DNA of 64,000 bases, taken from the NCBI RefSeq assembly GCF_010119245.1, contig NZ_WNKG01000012.1, positions 1 through 64,000 on the forward strand. Reading direction: 5' to 3'. Source of the DNA: Cyclobacterium salsum (GTDB lineage: Bacteria > Bacteroidota > Bacteroidia > Cytophagales > Cyclobacteriaceae). Below, piece after piece: positions 48,183 to 58,092 of the stretch. The translations under genes and the position numbers were made by a program. The notes beneath the pieces are model-generated. The model had not been told where the DNA came from and made no database searches. It saw only the letters and a list, made by a program, of their open reading frames with translations. How positions within the stretch are numbered: position 1 is the stretch's first letter; each line of letters opens with the position of its first letter.

Positions 48183-48527
48183 ATGCCAAGATCGGTAAAT
48201 GCAGTGGCTTCAAGAGCCAGAAGAAAAAAAGTATTAAAGGCGACTAAAGGGTACTTCGGAAGAGGAAAGAACGTATGGACAGTAGCCAAAAACAAATACG
48301 AAAAAGGCCTCCAATACGCTTACAGGGATAGAAAGGTTAAGAAAAGAGAATTCCGCGGATTGTGGATTCAGCGTATCAATGCAGGGGTCCGTCAGTACGG
48401 CATCAGTTATTCCCAGTTTATGGGCATGCTGAAAAAATCCAGCATTGACTTAAATAGAAAAGTATTGGCAGATTTAGCCATGAACCATCCGGAGGCATTC
48501 AAAGCCGTGGTGGATAAAGTAAAATAA
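48183..48527 (+). CDS. rplT: 50S ribosomal protein L20
   Basis: The 114-residue protein matches L20, an early assembly protein of the large subunit: [56 protein letters not shown]. It is the last gene of thrS-infC-rpmI-rplT and is followed by a terminator. The roughly 100-base rpmI-rplT spacer could carry autoregulatory RNA, as L20 controls its own operon in other bacteria, but no pseudoknot was identified. Confidence 0.98.
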   Translation: MPRSVNAVASRARRKKVLKATKGYFGRGKNVWTVAKNKYEKGLQYAYRDRKVKKREFRGLWIQRINAGVRQYGISYSQFMGMLKKSSIDLNRKVLADLAMNHPEAFKAVVDKVK

Positions 48528-48544
48528 ACAGGTTGATACCTTAT

Positions 48545-48572
48545 AAAAAAACCCTCCTCGGAGGGTTTTTTT
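48545..48572 (+). terminator. Rho-independent terminator of the thrS-rplT operon
   Basis: A-run, CCCTC stem, CTCG loop, GAGGG stem and a T7 run form a strong intrinsic terminator 18 bases after the rplT stop. Confidence 0.9.
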
Positions 48573-48800
48573 ATGCCTGCTCTTTAGTAAGAAGGTTTAC
48601 TTTTTTGAAAATTTCATTATATTACTTTTCCTTAAGCGTTAAGGGCATCCGAAACAGGATTAAGAAAGCATTTCGGTTTCCAGGTCCTTGTTCAAAAGTG
48701 AAACAAGGATGTAGGCGAAAGGAGGGTATTGAAATAGGGGACATTTTGTAATGGGGAGAAACAGATGCGAATCTGCCCGCTTAGTGCGATCCGGTGGGAC

Positions 48801-48826
48801 GAAAAAAGGTCTCTTGAAAGAGACCT
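48801..48826 (-). terminator. Terminator downstream of tRNA-Met
   Basis: An AGGTCTCT/AGAGACCT hairpin is followed, on the minus strand, by six Ts. It lies just beyond the 3' end of the tRNA. Confidence 0.75.
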
Positions 48827-48834
48827 CAAATGTG

Positions 48835-48908
48835 TAGCGAGGAGGGGAGTTGAACCCCTGACCTCAGGGTTATGAATCCTGCGCTCTAACCATCTGAGCT
48901 ACCTCGCC
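48835..48908 (-). tRNA. tRNA-Met (anticodon CAT)
   Basis: A 74-base cloverleaf on the minus strand has a 7-bp acceptor stem (GGCGAGG with CCTCGCT, one G-U), D-arm with TAGCTCAGATGGTTAGAGC, anticodon loop TTCATAA and T-loop GTTCAACTC. Anticodon CAT reads Met. A lysidine-modified tRNA-Ile2 cannot be excluded without identity analysis. The initiator type is unlikely because the first pair is Watson-Crick or wobble. CCA is not encoded. Confidence 0.93.
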
Positions 48909-48919
48909 GAATTGGAATG

Positions 48920-48950
48920 CAAATATGTGAGGATAATCCTTGAATTGCAA
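48920..48950 (-). promoter_or_regulatory. Candidate promoter of tRNA-Met
   Basis: On the minus strand TTG (48948-48950), a 20-base spacer and CATATTTG (48920-48927, one mismatch to TAnnTTTG) lie 12 bases upstream of the tRNA. Confidence 0.5.
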
Positions 48951-48992
48951 GTTGAGAACCTAAAAAAATCACTTTTTATAACCAGAAACAGA

Positions 48993-49400
48993 ATGGCCAT
49001 GCAGAAAATTAAATTTGTTTCAGACTATCAGATAAATACTTCCAAAAAGATCATTTATCCTTATTTAAGCACGGCGAGCGGCCTGGCACAATGGTTTGCA
49101 GACGACGTGGTCATCAACGAAGATAAGGTTTATAACTTTATCTATGATGGGGAAAATCATTATGCCCGACCGGTCATTATGCGGACCAACCACCACGTCA
49201 AATTCGAATTTTTTGACCCCTCGGAAGAGGAGGAAGAAGATCACGATCGTCCTTTTATTGAGTTCAAATTGGATGAAAATGAACTCACCCAAACCTTTTA
49301 CCTTCGGGTCATTGAGTATGGAGATGCCTATGACGAACAGGAGCAGGGGTCGATCTGGGAAGGGCTGATCAATAGCCTCAAGGAAATTATCGGAGGATAA
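48993..49400 (+). CDS. START-like domain protein
   Basis: The 135-residue protein resembles the small START/SRPBCC-like family of Bacteroidota: KIKFVSDYQINTSKKIIYPYLSTASGLAQWFADDV at the start with a helix-grip layout, an acidic loop (SEEEEEDHD) and a C-terminal helix (WEGLINSLKEIIGG). It is soluble with no signal peptide. Such domains bind hydrophobic ligands or act as chaperones; the ligand is unknown. The ATG at 48993 was chosen because the longer frame starts inside the tRNA promoter region. Confidence 0.85.
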   Translation: MAMQKIKFVSDYQINTSKKIIYPYLSTASGLAQWFADDVVINEDKVYNFIYDGENHYARPVIMRTNHHVKFEFFDPSEEEEEDHDRPFIEFKLDENELTQTFYLRVIEYGDAYDEQEQGSIWEGLINSLKEIIGG

Positions 49401-49478
49401 GGACTCAAATATTCCTTTTTTTGACATAATATGTTCAATTTTGTTTCGTCTTTAAAGAAGTAAGGCTAAAGGCGTTTC

Positions 49479-51338
49479 ATGAAAAAATTAGATAAACTGA
49501 TCCTCGGGTCTTTTATAGGGCCCTTTTTGCTCACCTTTATCGTGGTGGATTTTATCCTGCTGACGGTAAACATGCTTAAGTATTTCGATGAAATATTTGG
49601 GAAGGACCTGCCATTTATGGTCTACATGGAGTTGATTGGTTATTTTGTGGTGAGCATTTCTCCCATGGCCCTTCCCTTGGCGGTATTGCTTTCCTCCCTG
49701 ATGACTTTTGGTAACCTGGGAGAACATTTTGAGCTTACCGCAATTAAGAGCAGCGGCATTTCCCTGCTCAGGGCCATGCTTCCCATAGGGATATTTGTGG
49801 TCTTTCTATCCCTATTTGCCTACCTGTCCAATAATTACCTGGTTCCCAAAGTAAATCTTAAAACTTTTGGACTCCTGTACGATATCCGGATGAAGTCACC
49901 CGCCCTGGACATTAAAGAGGGGGTGTTTTACAATGGCATTCCCAACTACAGTATAAAGGTAAACCGGAAGCTGGATGAGGTGAGGCTAGAGGATGTGTTG
50001 ATCTACGATCATACCCAAGGTCAGGGTAACCTGCACGTCATCACTGCTGATTCGGGACGTATGGAGCCTTTTTTTAACGAACGCTACATGATGCTTACCC
50101 TGCATCATGGCCATAGTTATCAGGAAGGGAGAAGCCAGCGAGGGATCAAGGACAAGCCGGTATCCTTTAGCAGAACCAGTTTTGACATGAACGAAATGGT
50201 TTTCAGCCTTGACGCTTTTGATATGAAAAGGACACCGGAGAATTTGTGGTCCAATAGTAAGTCTATAAAGAATATCGGAGAGATCCGTGTGGACCTGGAT
50301 TCCATGGACCGGGAATTAAATCATTGGTATTTCTTCAATTTTGCCAATACGGAAGCCTCCTACAATTATTTTGGAAGAACCAGGGAACTGACACCTCCCA
50401 AAGAGATTCTGGAGAAAAAAACAGAATCCGACTCCATCAGGAATTTAAAATACAAGGACGAATACGAGAATGCCGAGAATGGCATCGCACTTAACAATGG
50501 TCCGGATAGCACTGGAACCGCTCAGCGGCCATCAAATCCCGATAGCAGTATTGATAGCGCTCTTGTTAGCAGGGATTCTACAGGAGGCATTTCCCAAGAT
50601 AGTTTACAAGTGGAGCCGGATCCGGAAACCGCATTAGATGAAGACAACGCTTCCCTTGCCCGCACCGGAGACGCGGATTCCAGTGGCACCGGATCCGATG
50701 GGGACGACCCTACCCGGGCATCCCAACCGGATTTGCGCAAGATCAACCAAACTGCCGGTAATACCAGCAGTGTTGCCAAAACTCCCGAACCCGTCATGGA
50801 GCTGACAGCGGAGCAGCAAGAGCGGCTGGATTCGATAAGAAGCACCCCTCGCTACCAAACTTCGCAGGCGACCGTGGGCTTGACGGCTGCCAGGAATATC
50901 AAAAATAATTTCACAACCAATAAGGCAAGAATACAGGAAATAGCCCGAAACTACCGGGTTTTTAAGGTAGCCTGGTATCAGAAGTATACCCAGTCGCTGG
51001 CCTGTTTTGTATTGTTTATGATTGGTGCGCCCTTAGGAGCCATTATTAAGAAAGGGGGGCTGGGCATGCCGGTGTTGCTGTCCATCATTTTTTTTATTAT
51101 GTATTACATGCTGACCATCACGGGAGAAAAGTGGGCGAAAGAAGGAATGTCAGACATCTTTTTCGGAACGTTTTTTTCCAACTTGATGCTGATCCCCTTT
51201 GGATTGTTCTTTCTTCGGCAGGCGCGGAAAGATGCCCGCCTGTTTGAACCTGATTTTTACCAAGGGATAGCAGATAAAATCAAGAAGGTGTTCGTCCGGA
51301 GGTGGCCTCAAAAAAAGTTGAAAGAAGAAGTTTTATAA
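49479..51338 (+). CDS. LptF/LptG family permease
   Basis: The 619-residue membrane protein is one of the two permease subunits of the LPS exporter LptB2FG. Three N-terminal helices lie near residues 10-30, 50-75 and 97-118, and three C-terminal helices near residues 507-580. A periplasmic beta-jellyroll occupies residues 130-300. Between the jellyroll and the C-terminal helices is a disordered Ser/Asp/Glu-rich insertion of roughly 150 residues (about 310-470) that is not part of the usual family. F and G cannot be separated with certainty. Confidence 0.9.
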   Translation: MKKLDKLILGSFIGPFLLTFIVVDFILLTVNMLKYFDEIFGKDLPFMVYMELIGYFVVSISPMALPLAVLLSSLMTFGNLGEHFELTAIKSSGISLLRAMLPIGIFVVFLSLFAYLSNNYLVPKVNLKTFGLLYDIRMKSPALDIKEGVFYNGIPNYSIKVNRKLDEVRLEDVLIYDHTQGQGNLHVITADSGRMEPFFNERYMMLTLHHGHSYQEGRSQRGIKDKPVSFSRTSFDMNEMVFSLDAFDMKRTPENLWSNSKSIKNIGEIRVDLDSMDRELNHWYFFNFANTEASYNYFGRTRELTPPKEILEKKTESDSIRNLKYKDEYENAENGIALNNGPDSTGTAQRPSNPDSSIDSALVSRDSTGGISQDSLQVEPDPETALDEDNASLARTGDADSSGTGSDGDDPTRASQPDLRKINQTAGNTSSVAKTPEPVMELTAEQQERLDSIRSTPRYQTSQATVGLTAARNIKNNFTTNKARIQEIARNYRVFKVAWYQKYTQSLACFVLFMIGAPLGAIIKKGGLGMPVLLSIIFFIMYYMLTITGEKWAKEGMSDIFFGTFFSNLMLIPFGLFFLRQARKDARLFEPDFYQGIADKIKKVFVRRWPQKKLKEEVL

Positions 51339-51354
51339 ATTGGAATAAAACAGC

Positions 51355-51362
51355 TACCTTTG
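51355..51362 (+). promoter_or_regulatory. Candidate -7 element of rpsO
   Basis: TACCTTTG matches TAnnTTTG exactly, 38 bases before the rpsO start. The -33 region is only T-rich (TTTT about 20 bases upstream). Confidence 0.45.
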
Positions 51363-51399
51363 TCTTTGTTTTAAAAATTAACATCATATTTGACTAAGC

Positions 51400-51675
51400 A
51401 TGTATTTAGCGAAAGAAGAAAAAGTAGAACTATTCAAAAATCATGGTCGGTTGAAGTCAGAAACAGATACAGGGTCACCTGAATCTCAAATTGCCCTGTT
51501 TACTTACAGGATTACGCATCTGACGAACCACTTAAAGACCAACAAAAAGGATCACTCTTCACGAAAAGGTCTTTTGAAGCTGGTAGGTAAGAGAAGGCGA
51601 TTGCTGAATTACCTGATAAAGATCGACATCGAAAGATACAGGGCTGTGATTGCAGACCTCGGTATCCGTAAATAA
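51400..51675 (+). CDS. rpsO: 30S ribosomal protein S15
   Basis: The 91-residue protein matches S15: [49 protein letters not shown]. It binds 16S rRNA and shapes the central domain of the small subunit. It precedes pnp, the standard rpsO-pnp order, with an intrinsic terminator between them. Confidence 0.98.
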   Translation: MYLAKEEKVELFKNHGRLKSETDTGSPESQIALFTYRITHLTNHLKTNKKDHSSRKGLLKLVGKRRRLLNYLIKIDIERYRAVIADLGIRK

Positions 51676-51683
51676 CAACACGT

Positions 51684-51716
51684 GGGGTTCCTTGTATCAA
51701 GGAACCTTACTTTTTT
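51684..51716 (+). terminator. Terminator between rpsO and pnp
   Basis: A 9-bp stem (GGTTCCTTG / CAAGGAACC, loop TAT) is followed after four bases by six Ts. It would separate rpsO from pnp or allow partial read-through. Confidence 0.85.
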
Positions 51717-51777
51717 GCTACCTCCTAGTATTAAGCCTTACTTTTACAACTATACACGTTTACAGATTCAAAAATTT

Positions 51778-53913
51778 ATGTTACCAAATTTAATTTCAAA
51801 AACCATCACACTGGAAGATGGCAGGGAAATCATCCTTGAGACAGGTGCCCTGGCCAAGCAGGCAGATGGTGCCGTGGTGGTGCGTATGGGGAAAGCCATA
51901 CTATTGGCCACTGTAGTTACTAAAAAGGAAGCCGGAGAGGGAGTGGATTTTCTTCCCATGTCCGTAGATTATCAGGAAAAATTTGCCGCATCCGGAAAAA
52001 TACCGGGTGGGTTTTTAAAGCGAGAAGGCAGGTTGTCCGATTACGAAATTCTGATAAGCAGAATGGTAGACAGGGCAATACGTCCCATCTTTCCGGATGA
52101 TTACCATGCCGACACCAATATAACGATCACGCTGATGTCCTCCGATGAGGACATTTTACCGGATTGCTTGGCAGGCCTTGCAGCGTCTGCGGCCCTGGCC
52201 GTTTCCGATATCCCCTTCAATGGCCCCATCTCTGAAGTAAGGGTGGCAAAAATCGACGGGAAGCTTACCATCAATCCCAAGCCCTCGGATCTGGAAAGAG
52301 CCAGCATGGAATTGATTGTGGCAGGCTCGGAAGAATTCATCCTCATGGTAGAAGGAGAAGGCGACGAAATTTCAGAAGATGAAATGGTAGAAGCCCTTCA
52401 GTTTGCCCATGAAGAGTTAAAGAGGCATTGTCAGGTTCAAAAAGAGTTGACCAAACTGGTTGGAAAAGAGCAAAAGAGGGAGTACAGCCACGAGGAAAAT
52501 GACGAAGCCCTTTTAGAAAAAATGAAGGCTGAGCTCTATGACAAACTGTATGAGGTAGTCAGTCGGCAGATTCCCAATAAGCAGGAACGTACCGATCTGA
52601 CCAAAGCCATCAAAGAAAGCTTTGTCGAGAGCCTGGGAGAAGAACACGAGTTTAACGAGTCCCTGATAGGGAAATATTTTGGTAAAATTCACAAAGAGGC
52701 AGCCAGAAACTTTACCCTGACCGAAAAGAAACGCCTGGATGGAAGAAATCCAGACGAGATCCGTCCCATCTGGTCGGTGGTAGATTACCTGCCTTCCGCA
52801 CACGGATCGGCCATCTTTACCAGGGGAGAAACCCAATCCATCACCACCTGTACCCTGGGTACTAAGTTGGATGAGCAAATGGTAGATGGAGCCGTTCATT
52901 CCGGCTTCAATAAATTTTACCTGCATTACAATTTCCCTGGATTTTCTACGGGAGAAGTAAAAATCAACCGGGGTCCGGGTAGGAGAGAAGTAGGTCATGG
53001 TAATTTGGCCATGAGGGCTTTGAAAAAAGTGTTGCCTGCAGATGCAGACAACCCCTACACGATCCGGATCGTATCGGATATTCTGGAATCCAACGGTTCC
53101 TCCTCCATGGCGACGGTATGTGCTGGCTCATTAGCCCTGATGGATGCAGGTATCTCAATAAAATCAGCCGTAACGGGTATTGCGATGGGAATGATATCGG
53201 ATCCGAAAACCGGTAATTATACCATTCTATCGGATATCCTGGGAGACGAAGATCACCTGGGAGATATGGACTTCAAGGTGACGGGCACCGCCAAAGGGAT
53301 TACGGCCTGTCAAATGGACCTGAAAGTTGAAGGACTGGACTACAACGTGCTGAAAGAAGCTTTGTATCAAGCCCGAAAAGGAAGGCTTCATATTCTGGAA
53401 GAAATTACCAAAACCCTGGCGGAGCCAAGAGGAGAATTCAAGCCCCATGCCCCAAGGTCATACAACATGCAGATTCCTAAAGAGCTTATCGGAGCGGTAA
53501 TCGGCCCCGGAGGTAAAGTGATTCAGGAGATCCAGAAAGACACCGGAGCAACCATTATTATCGAGGAAGTAGATAATATGGGTAAGATCAACGTATTCTC
53601 AAACAATCAGGATTCGATGGACGGAGCTATTGCCCGAATCAAAGCCATCGTGGCGCAACCTGAAATTGGCGAAGTCTACACCGGCAAAGTTAAAAACATC
53701 ATGCCCTTCGGTGCATTTGTAGAATTTATGCCTGGTAAGGACGGCTTGTTGCACATCTCTGAGATCAAATGGGAGCGACTGGAGTCTATGGATGGTGTTT
53801 TGGAGTCTGGAGAGGAGATTTCAGTAAAGCTGATTGATGTCGACAAAAAAACCGGCAAATACAAGTTATCCAGAAAAGCTTTGATACCAAAGCCTGAAAA
53901 AAAAGATAAATAA
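51778..53913 (+). CDS. pnp: Polyribonucleotide nucleotidyltransferase (PNPase)
   Basis: The 711-residue phosphorolytic 3'-5' exoribonuclease has two RNase PH domains (first around [18 protein letters not shown]; second around [13 protein letters not shown]), a KH domain with the GxxG loop in VIGPGGKVI near residue 570, and an S1 domain ([20 protein letters not shown]) near residue 625. It degrades mRNA in the cytoplasm. The ATG at 51778 fits the family start; the longer frame runs back through the terminator. Confidence 0.98.
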   Translation: MLPNLISKTITLEDGREIILETGALAKQADGAVVVRMGKAILLATVVTKKEAGEGVDFLPMSVDYQEKFAASGKIPGGFLKREGRLSDYEILISRMVDRAIRPIFPDDYHADTNITITLMSSDEDILPDCLAGLAASAALAVSDIPFNGPISEVRVAKIDGKLTINPKPSDLERASMELIVAGSEEFILMVEGEGDEISEDEMVEALQFAHEELKRHCQVQKELTKLVGKEQKREYSHEENDEALLEKMKAELYDKLYEVVSRQIPNKQERTDLTKAIKESFVESLGEEHEFNESLIGKYFGKIHKEAARNFTLTEKKRLDGRNPDEIRPIWSVVDYLPSAHGSAIFTRGETQSITTCTLGTKLDEQMVDGAVHSGFNKFYLHYNFPGFSTGEVKINRGPGRREVGHGNLAMRALKKVLPADADNPYTIRIVSDILESNGSSSMATVCAGSLALMDAGISIKSAVTGIAMGMISDPKTGNYTILSDILGDEDHLGDMDFKVTGTAKGITACQMDLKVEGLDYNVLKEALYQARKGRLHILEEITKTLAEPRGEFKPHAPRSYNMQIPKELIGAVIGPGGKVIQEIQKDTGATIIIEEVDNMGKINVFSNNQDSMDGAIARIKAIVAQPEIGEVYTGKVKNIMPFGAFVEFMPGKDGLLHISEIKWERLESMDGVLESGEEISVKLIDVDKKTGKYKLSRKALIPKPEKKDK

Positions 53914-54012
53914 GCTGAATGTTTCCTGAAAATTTAGAACAATTACTGAAAATTGAACTTATTTTCGGGAAACTTCTGTTATGTGTGCATTAAAAATAAT
54001 AGATAAAATTGA

Positions 54013-54876
54013 ATGAGGCAGCTTAAAATCAGTAAACAGATTACCAACCGGGAGAGTCAGTCTCTTGACAAATACCTTCAAGAGATAGGTAAGGTAGATC
54101 TATTGACAGCAGATGAAGAAGTGGTTTTGGCCAAAAGAATCCGGGAAGGTGACCAACTGGCTCTGGAAAAGTTAACCAAAGCTAATCTCCGATTTGTTGT
54201 TTCTGTTGCCAAACAATATCAAAACCAAGGCTTGTCTTTGGGAGACTTGATCAACGAAGGAAACCTGGGCTTGATCAAAGCTGCTCAACGATTTGACGAA
54301 ACCAGAGGATTTAAATTTATCTCCTATGCGGTTTGGTGGATTCGCCAGTCCATCCTGCAGGCACTTGCCGAACAGTCCCGTATCGTAAGGTTGCCCCTAA
54401 ACAGGGTAGGGTCGCTGAACAAAATCAGTAAGACCTTTTCGGAACTGGAGCAGAAATTTGAAAGAGAGCCTTCACCGGAAGAACTGGCTGAAGTACTTGA
54501 GGTCACGGCAGGAGAAGTGGTCGATACCATGAAAATTTCCGGAAGGCATGTGTCCATGGATGCACCCTTCGTGCAAGGCGAGGAAAACAGCCTGCTCGAC
54601 GTCCTTGAAAATGACGGGGAGACCAAACCCGATGACGGTTTGATGAACGATTCCCTTCGCAAGGAAGTACAGCGAGCCCTATCTACCCTCACCCAACGGG
54701 AGGCAGATGTGATTACCCTTTATTTTGGGTTAAACGGAGAACACGCGATGACCCTTGAGGAAATCGGAGAAAAGTTTAACCTTACCCGGGAACGCGTACG
54801 GCAGATCAAGGAAAAGGCGATCCGCAGATTGAGACACACGAGCAGAAGCAAGACTTTGAAACCCTATCTGGGATAA
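54013..54876 (+). CDS. rpoD: Primary RNA polymerase sigma factor (RpoD/SigA)
   Basis: The 287-residue sigma-70 factor is short, as usual for Bacteroidota, lacking region 1.1 and the non-conserved insert. Region 1.2 starts [18 protein letters not shown]. Region 2 has [17 protein letters not shown] and the promoter-melting [17 protein letters not shown]. Region 4.2 is [28 protein letters not shown]. It directs housekeeping transcription, presumably from the TAnnTTTG-type promoters seen at several places in this window. A terminator follows. Confidence 0.97.
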   Translation: MRQLKISKQITNRESQSLDKYLQEIGKVDLLTADEEVVLAKRIREGDQLALEKLTKANLRFVVSVAKQYQNQGLSLGDLINEGNLGLIKAAQRFDETRGFKFISYAVWWIRQSILQALAEQSRIVRLPLNRVGSLNKISKTFSELEQKFEREPSPEELAEVLEVTAGEVVDTMKISGRHVSMDAPFVQGEENSLLDVLENDGETKPDDGLMNDSLRKEVQRALSTLTQREADVITLYFGLNGEHAMTLEEIGEKFNLTRERVRQIKEKAIRRLRHTSRSKTLKPYLG

Positions 54877-54902
54877 GATGTTTGAGGGGAATGATATAAT
54901 TT

Positions 54903-54927
54903 AAAAGGGCTCTTTGCCCTTTTTTTG
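54903..54927 (+). terminator. Terminator after rpoD
   Basis: An AAAAGGGC/GCCCTTTT stem with a five-base loop and T-run lies about 26 bases after the rpoD stop. Confidence 0.88.
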
Positions 54928-55033
54928 TATAATAGTGAAATTTTATAGGGAATTTTAAACTTTTTTACTTTTATATTTTGTTATTAATCCAATATATTTC
55001 AGAATTGGCTAAAATTCGGTAACCCAATAAACA

Positions 55034-55972
55034 ATGAATCAGGAAATTGAACGTATAAAAGTATTAATCGTTGGTTCAGGACCAGCAGGATATACAGCAG
55101 CTATTTACGCATCCAGAGCAGGATTAACCCCTGTGATGTATACAGGTGTGCAACCCGGTGGACAGCTTACCATTACCAATGACGTGGAGAATTATCCCGG
55201 CTATCCGGACGGGGTAATGGGTCCCCAAATGATGGAAGATTTTAAAAAACAGGCCGAGCGCTTTGGCACACAGGTAAGGTATGGGGTGGTCACGCAGGTC
55301 GATTTGAGTGAACGACCATTTAAGGTGACGGTAGATGAAAGCAAGCCCCTAATTGCTGATACGATCATTATTTCTACCGGAGCTTCCGCCAAATGGCTGG
55401 GAATAGAAAGTGAAACGAGATTAAATGGTAAAGGAGTCTCTGCTTGCGCGGTTTGTGATGGGTTTTTCTTTAGAGGAAAAGAGGTCGCCATCGTTGGTGG
55501 GGGAGATACGGCCTGTGAAGAAGCCAGCTACCTGGCTAACATCTGCAAAAAAGTATACATGTTGGTTCGGAGGGATGAGCTGCGTGCCTCTCAGATCATG
55601 CAGAATCGGGTAATGAAAAACGACAAAATCGAAATTTTGTGGAATCACGAGACCGAGGAAATCCTGGGAGAAGAGGAAGTCACCGGAGTACGGGTAAAAA
55701 ATAATCAAACGGGTGAAGAAAAAGTGTTGGACGTAGAAGCCTTTTTTGTGGCCATTGGTCATGAGCCCAATACTTCCGTTTTTGCCGGAATGGTAGACAT
55801 GGATGCCAATGGCTACATTCAGACCGTACCCGGAAGTACCCATACGAATATACCCGGGGTATTTGCCTCCGGCGATGCGCAGGATCACGAGTACCGCCAA
55901 GCAGTCACTGCAGCAGGTACCGGCTGTATGGCGGCACTGGATGCGGAGCGTTTTCTGGCAGCACAAGAGTAA
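55034..55972 (+). CDS. trxB: Thioredoxin-disulfide reductase
   Basis: The 312-residue flavoprotein moves electrons from NADPH to thioredoxin. Visible are the FAD-binding GSGPAGYTAAIYASRAG near residue 13, the redox-active CAVCDG near residue 138, the NADPH-binding GGGDTACEEASYL near residue 155 and ASGDAQDHEYRQAVTAAGTG near the C-terminus. Length is typical. It precedes an M23 peptidase gene and bshB1, so thiol redox functions cluster here. Confidence 0.97.
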   Translation: MNQEIERIKVLIVGSGPAGYTAAIYASRAGLTPVMYTGVQPGGQLTITNDVENYPGYPDGVMGPQMMEDFKKQAERFGTQVRYGVVTQVDLSERPFKVTVDESKPLIADTIIISTGASAKWLGIESETRLNGKGVSACAVCDGFFFRGKEVAIVGGGDTACEEASYLANICKKVYMLVRRDELRASQIMQNRVMKNDKIEILWNHETEEILGEEEVTGVRVKNNQTGEEKVLDVEAFFVAIGHEPNTSVFAGMVDMDANGYIQTVPGSTHTNIPGVFASGDAQDHEYRQAVTAAGTGCMAALDAERFLAAQE

Positions 55973-55984
55973 GTCGGATAGCAA

Positions 55985-57016
55985 ATGAAGCAATCCGAGC
56001 AATGGATCCTGCTATTAGTACTGTACCTTTTTACGACCGTTAGTAGTTTCGCTCAGGAGAGAACACCCTCTGGAAAGGGGCCTGGATTGGTGGAGAAACG
56101 ACTCCGTTTACCGGATACATTCCAGATGTTTGATGCAGATGAATACCGGGAGGACCTGGTAAAAGCAACCGATGCATTGATTTTCCAGGAAAGTCTGGAT
56201 CTCAGAAAGCGGCTTTCCCTGGTGAATGAAGATACCAGTTCCCTGATATGGGCTCCTACTAATATACTGGTAGAGGTGGCTGAGAAAGTACTTATTGATA
56301 GCATTTGGATCACCGCCTATGAATATTATGGACTGTGGGATAGTGAAAAGATCAATAGCTACGATTTTGATCCCAGGGAGTTTAACGATACGATACCGGT
56401 CATTCTTTTTGATCCGGATTTTGGTTCCAACTGGAGTGCCCCTGTGAGCAATACCAAAATCAACTCTGCCTTTGGGAAAAGGCGGTACCGCTGGCATCAT
56501 GGAACCGATCTGAAATTGAAGGTAGGAGATCCGGTAAAAGCAGCGTTCGATGGAATTGTGCGGATCCGGTCTTACGAACGATACGGATATGGTCATTATG
56601 TGGTGATTCGCCACCGAAATGGACTAGAGACTTTGTATGGTCACCTGTCCAAAGTGAGTGTAGCAATTGGCCAGGAGATCAGGGCAGGGGATGTGGTAGG
56701 ACTAGGGGGAAATACCGGAAGAAGTACGGGTCCGCACCTGCATTTTGAAGTGCGGTATCAAGGGCTTTCGATCAATCCTACCGACATATTTGATTTTGAT
56801 ATTGAAAGGATCAAATCTCCCGTTTATACGCTAACTTCGACGAGTTTTGATCATGAAATTATGCTTAGGGAGGCCATTTACCATCGCGTCCGGTCCGGTG
56901 AAAACCTTTCGGTGATCGCCCGAAGGTACGGGGTCCGAATGAGTCAGATCACCCGCCTGAATGGCATCAGCACCCGTTCCATTTTGAGGATCGGGCAGCG
57001 ATTACAAATACAATAA
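55985..57016 (+). CDS. Secreted M23 family metallopeptidase with LysM domain
   Basis: The 343-residue protein has a signal peptide ending near SFAQ (residue 24), an N-terminal helical region, an M23 LytM/lysostaphin-type domain with zinc ligands HHGTD near residue 172 and GPHLHFE near residue 253, and a C-terminal LysM domain (HRVRSGENLSVIARRYGV) that binds peptidoglycan. All ligands needed for a working D,D-endopeptidase are present. It lies 12 bases after trxB and 26 before bshB1. A role in cell-wall remodelling is inferred. Confidence 0.94.
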   Translation: MKQSEQWILLLVLYLFTTVSSFAQERTPSGKGPGLVEKRLRLPDTFQMFDADEYREDLVKATDALIFQESLDLRKRLSLVNEDTSSLIWAPTNILVEVAEKVLIDSIWITAYEYYGLWDSEKINSYDFDPREFNDTIPVILFDPDFGSNWSAPVSNTKINSAFGKRRYRWHHGTDLKLKVGDPVKAAFDGIVRIRSYERYGYGHYVVIRHRNGLETLYGHLSKVSVAIGQEIRAGDVVGLGGNTGRSTGPHLHFEVRYQGLSINPTDIFDFDIERIKSPVYTLTSTSFDHEIMLREAIYHRVRSGENLSVIARRYGVRMSQITRLNGISTRSILRIGQRLQIQ

Positions 57017-57042
57017 AGAATGTTTTTACTAAACGGATAGCT

Positions 57043-57759
57043 ATGAAACTCGATATGTTGGCCATTGCCGCACATCCTGACGATGCAGAACTTTCCTGCA
57101 GCGGTACCCTCGCTTCACATGTGGCAAAAGGTTATAAAGTCGGCATACTGGACCTTACCCGTGGGGAAATGGGCACCCGGGGCACGCCTGAGCTTCGCAT
57201 TAAAGAAGCCGGTAAAGCAGCCGAAATATTGAACCTAAGTATGCGGGAAAACCTGGGGTTTCAGGATGTTTATTTTAAGGATGATAAGGAGCACCAGATT
57301 GCTATCGCCCGGGTGCTACGGACCTATCGCCCGGAAATCGTGCTGGCTAATGCGGTTAGTGACCGGCATCCGGATCATGGAAAGGGTGGAAGCCTGGCTT
57401 CCCATGCTTGTTTTGTCAGCGGACTGAGAAAACTGGAAACCGAAAAAGACGGGAAACCTCAAGAAGCCTGGCGACCGAAATTTATTTACCACTACATTCA
57501 AAATAATTACATCGAACCGGATTTGGTAGTGGATATCTCTTCCCATTGGGAAACCAAGATTAACAGCATCCTGGCTTTTCAGTCGCAATTTTACAATCCG
57601 GATTCCAAGGAGCCGGAGAGTTTCATTTCCCGGCCGGACTTTCTGGATTTTATCGAAGCAAGAAGCCGGGAAATGGGCCATAAAATCAATGTAAAATACG
57701 GGGAAGGATTTACAGTAGAGCGTGTAACAGGCGTAAGTGATCTTTTTGACTTATTGTAA
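57043..57759 (+). CDS. bshB1: Bacillithiol biosynthesis deacetylase BshB1
   Basis: The 238-residue zinc deacetylase removes acetyl from GlcNAc-malate in the synthesis of bacillithiol, the main low-molecular-weight thiol of many Bacteroidota and Firmicutes. It has the PIG-L/LmbE zinc motif AHPDDAELSCSGT near residue 10, TRGEMGTRGTPELR near residue 39, and the third ligand in DRHPDHGKG near residue 106. bshA and bshC are not in this window. Confidence 0.95.
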   Translation: MKLDMLAIAAHPDDAELSCSGTLASHVAKGYKVGILDLTRGEMGTRGTPELRIKEAGKAAEILNLSMRENLGFQDVYFKDDKEHQIAIARVLRTYRPEIVLANAVSDRHPDHGKGGSLASHACFVSGLRKLETEKDGKPQEAWRPKFIYHYIQNNYIEPDLVVDISSHWETKINSILAFQSQFYNPDSKEPESFISRPDFLDFIEARSREMGHKINVKYGEGFTVERVTGVSDLFDLL

Positions 57760-58092
57760 AAGTTGGTTTCACGCCCTGCTGCTACCGAATCTGCTGCCGA
57801 TAACCAATGCGATTCCTAAGGGGTGAACGTTATTAGGCACCACAGATTTCACAGATATGCACAGATGACAGGATTTGGGTGAATTTTTCTACACCCGTAT
57901 ATTACGGTGAAAACGAGATGGAGGTATTTGTAATGATGGCTTAGCTTGAAAACCCGATGGGCAAAGTGCGAATGGGAAATAAACCTTTGCGATCTTTGTG
58001 TCTCCTTCGAGGCCTTCCCACCTATCGGTCGGCAAGTATGACTAAAAAACAACAGCGAAAAACACCATCAACTTCGTAAACCATTGGGTACG
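57760..58092. other. Intergenic region with dispersed-repeat-like sequence
   Basis: About 333 bases with no credible gene. Bases 57838-57868 carry ACCACAGATTTCACAGAT followed by TGCACAGAT, and 57984-58013 carry CCTTTGCGATCTTTGTGTC. Both resemble short repeats seen between genes in many Bacteroidota genomes. No terminator for bshB1 or pdxH was evident. Confidence 0.5.

Noticed and set aside
48533..48751. 72-residue plus-strand frame after rplT
   Set aside because: It begins before the rplT terminator and translates its hairpin; no coding character.
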